Shown here piece by piece: positions 52,440-53,445 of a stretch of DNA of 53,445 bases. Under the pieces are notes generated by a model. The model did not search any database. It had not been told where the DNA came from and saw nothing but the letters and a program-made list of their open reading frames with translations. How positions within the stretch are numbered: the stretch's first letter is position 1; each line of letters begins with the position of its first letter. Source of the stretch: Acidovorax sp. Leaf191 (GTDB taxonomy: Bacteria > Pseudomonadota > Gammaproteobacteria > Burkholderiales > Burkholderiaceae_C); the NCBI RefSeq assembly GCF_001424425.1, contig NZ_LMPT01000020.1:36-53480 (forward strand), written 5' to 3'. Both the position numbers and the translations under genes were made by a program.

Positions 52440-53180
52440 ATGGACCGCATCATCTACACCTCGATGACAGGCGCCAACGCGGCCGCCCACCGGCAGTCCG
52501 TGCTGTCCAACAACCTGGCCAACGCGTCCACGCAGGGTTTTCGCGCGGAGATGTCCACCTTCCGCTCGGTGCCCATGCAGGGCGACGGCTCCAAGACCCG
52601 CGTCTTCGCGCTGGAAGCCACCTCGGGCTACGTGAACACCCCCGGCCCGGTGCAGCGCACGGGCCGCAACCTCGATGCCATGGCCGCCGGCAACGCCTGG
52701 TTCGCGGTGCAGGGTCTGGATGGCACCGAGGCCTACACCCGCGCGGGCAGCTTCGAAGTCTCGGCCACGGGCCAGCTGCTCACGCCCACCGGGCTGCCCG
52801 TGCTGTCCGACGGCGGCGCGCCCATCGACGTGCCACCCGGGGCCGATGTCTCGCTGGGCAGCGACGGCACCATCACCGCCAAGATCGCAGGCCAGGCCGC
52901 GCAGAACATCGGCCGCCTGAAGCTGGCCACGCCCACGGCGGAAGACCCGCTCAAGCGCGGCGACGACGGGCTGTTTCGCGCCGCGTCGGGCGACCCCCTG
53001 CCCAACGACGCCAATGCCCGCATGCTGTCCGGCGCGCTCGAAGGCTCCAACGTGAACCCGGTGGAGAGCATGGTCGGAATGATTGCCGCATCGCGCCAGT
53101 TCGAGCAGCAGATGCGCCTCTTGCAGACCGCCGAGGCCAACGACAAGACCGCCAGCCAGTTGCTGAGCATGAACGGCTGA
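52440..53180 (+). CDS. flgF: Flagellar rod protein FlgF
   Basis: A 246-residue rod protein. It starts MDRIIYTSMTGANAAAHRQS and ends with SMVGMIAASRQFEQQMRLLQ, as FlgF does. It lies 59 bases after flgE and 37 bases before flgG. Confidence 0.96.
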   Translation: MDRIIYTSMTGANAAAHRQSVLSNNLANASTQGFRAEMSTFRSVPMQGDGSKTRVFALEATSGYVNTPGPVQRTGRNLDAMAAGNAWFAVQGLDGTEAYTRAGSFEVSATGQLLTPTGLPVLSDGGAPIDVPPGADVSLGSDGTITAKIAGQAAQNIGRLKLATPTAEDPLKRGDDGLFRAASGDPLPNDANARMLSGALEGSNVNPVESMVGMIAASRQFEQQMRLLQTAEANDKTASQLLSMNG

Positions 53181-53217
53181 AGCGGCTCTGACCGCCGCCA
53201 AGCCATAAGGAAGCACC

Positions 53218-53445
53218 ATGATCAACTCCCTCTGGATCGCCAAGACCGGCATGTCTGCCCAGCAGACCCAGCTCGACGTCATCTCGCACAACCTGGCCAA
53301 CGTCTCCACCACCGGCTACAAGCGCAACAACGCGGTGTTCGAAGACCTGATCTACCAGAACCTGCGCCAGGTGGGCGCCGCCACCACCGAGCAGAACCAG
53401 CTGCCCACCGGCCTGCACCTGGGCCTGGGCGTGCGCACCGTGGCC
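53218..53445 (+). CDS. flgG: Flagellar distal rod protein FlgG, partial
   Basis: The first 76 codons are present; the gene runs off the right end. The start [20 protein letters not shown] and [17 protein letters not shown] are typical of FlgG. AAGGAAG lies before the ATG. Confidence 0.95.
   Translation, partial: MINSLWIAKTGMSAQQTQLDVISHNLANVSTTGYKRNNAVFEDLIYQNLRQVGAATTEQNQLPTGLHLGLGVRTVA

Noticed and set aside
1..53445. CRISPR array, tRNA, rRNA, insertion sequence or prophage
   Set aside because: No regularly spaced repeats, cloverleaf or rRNA sequence, transposase or phage gene was recognised by eye; a tRNA or Rfam scan was not possible.

Overview
This GC-rich window is a flagellar and chemotaxis region from a betaproteobacterium. 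The gene order (cheYAWRDB, fliFGHIJKLMNOPQR, fliDST, fliC, motAB-cheYZ-flhBAFG-fliA, flgNMA/flgBCDEFG) and two families of short intergenic palindromes point to Comamonadaceae, most likely Acidovorax or a close relative. That assignment is inferred from gene content and style; no taxonomic marker gene is present.

Layout from left to right: (1) 323-2233, an ABC-F ATPase of the Uup type. (2) 8813-2314, minus strand: a chemotaxis operon running from a small CheZ-like protein through cheY, cheA, cheW, cheR and cheD to cheB. (3) 8999-10737, plus strand: a soluble receiver-histidine kinase and a LuxR-type response regulator. (4) 21916-10756, minus strand: fliF to fliR, covering basal body, switch, type III export and hook-length control; fliE diverges from it at 22094. 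(5) 25062-22804, minus strand: fliD, fliS, fliT. (6) Two near-identical flagellin genes, divergently transcribed from back-to-back FliA-type promoters (25294-28597). (7) 28733-37273: a probable flagellin-glycosylation island, with a SPINDLY/OGT-type glycosyltransferase on the plus strand and a seven-gene minus-strand operon that should make a CDP-linked, C-methylated, N-acylated amino-deoxyhexose. (8) 37842-47289, plus strand: motA, motB, cheY, cheZ, flhB, flhA, flhF, flhG and fliA. (9) 48332-47557: flgM and flgN, with flgA upstream (49229-48426), divergent from flgB to flgG. flgG is cut by the window end.

Together the genes encode nearly a complete flagellum: export gate (FlhA, FlhB, FliOPQR), export ATPase (FliHIJ), MS ring, switch, rod, hook, cap, filament, stator, the FliA/FlgM checkpoint and the chemotaxis pathway. 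No chemoreceptor gene, no flhDC and no flgH-L genes are visible. No tRNA, rRNA, CRISPR array, transposase or prophage gene was recognised.

The least ordinary parts are a 148-residue protein next to cheY that carries the CheZ DxxxQ phosphatase motif and shares a C-terminal SVDLF tail with CheD; an FlhG whose Walker A motif is lost; the CDP-sugar island beside the flagellin genes; an intergenic-type repeat read in frame inside the CDP-glucose dehydratase gene; and a two-hairpin repeat family with compensating base changes.
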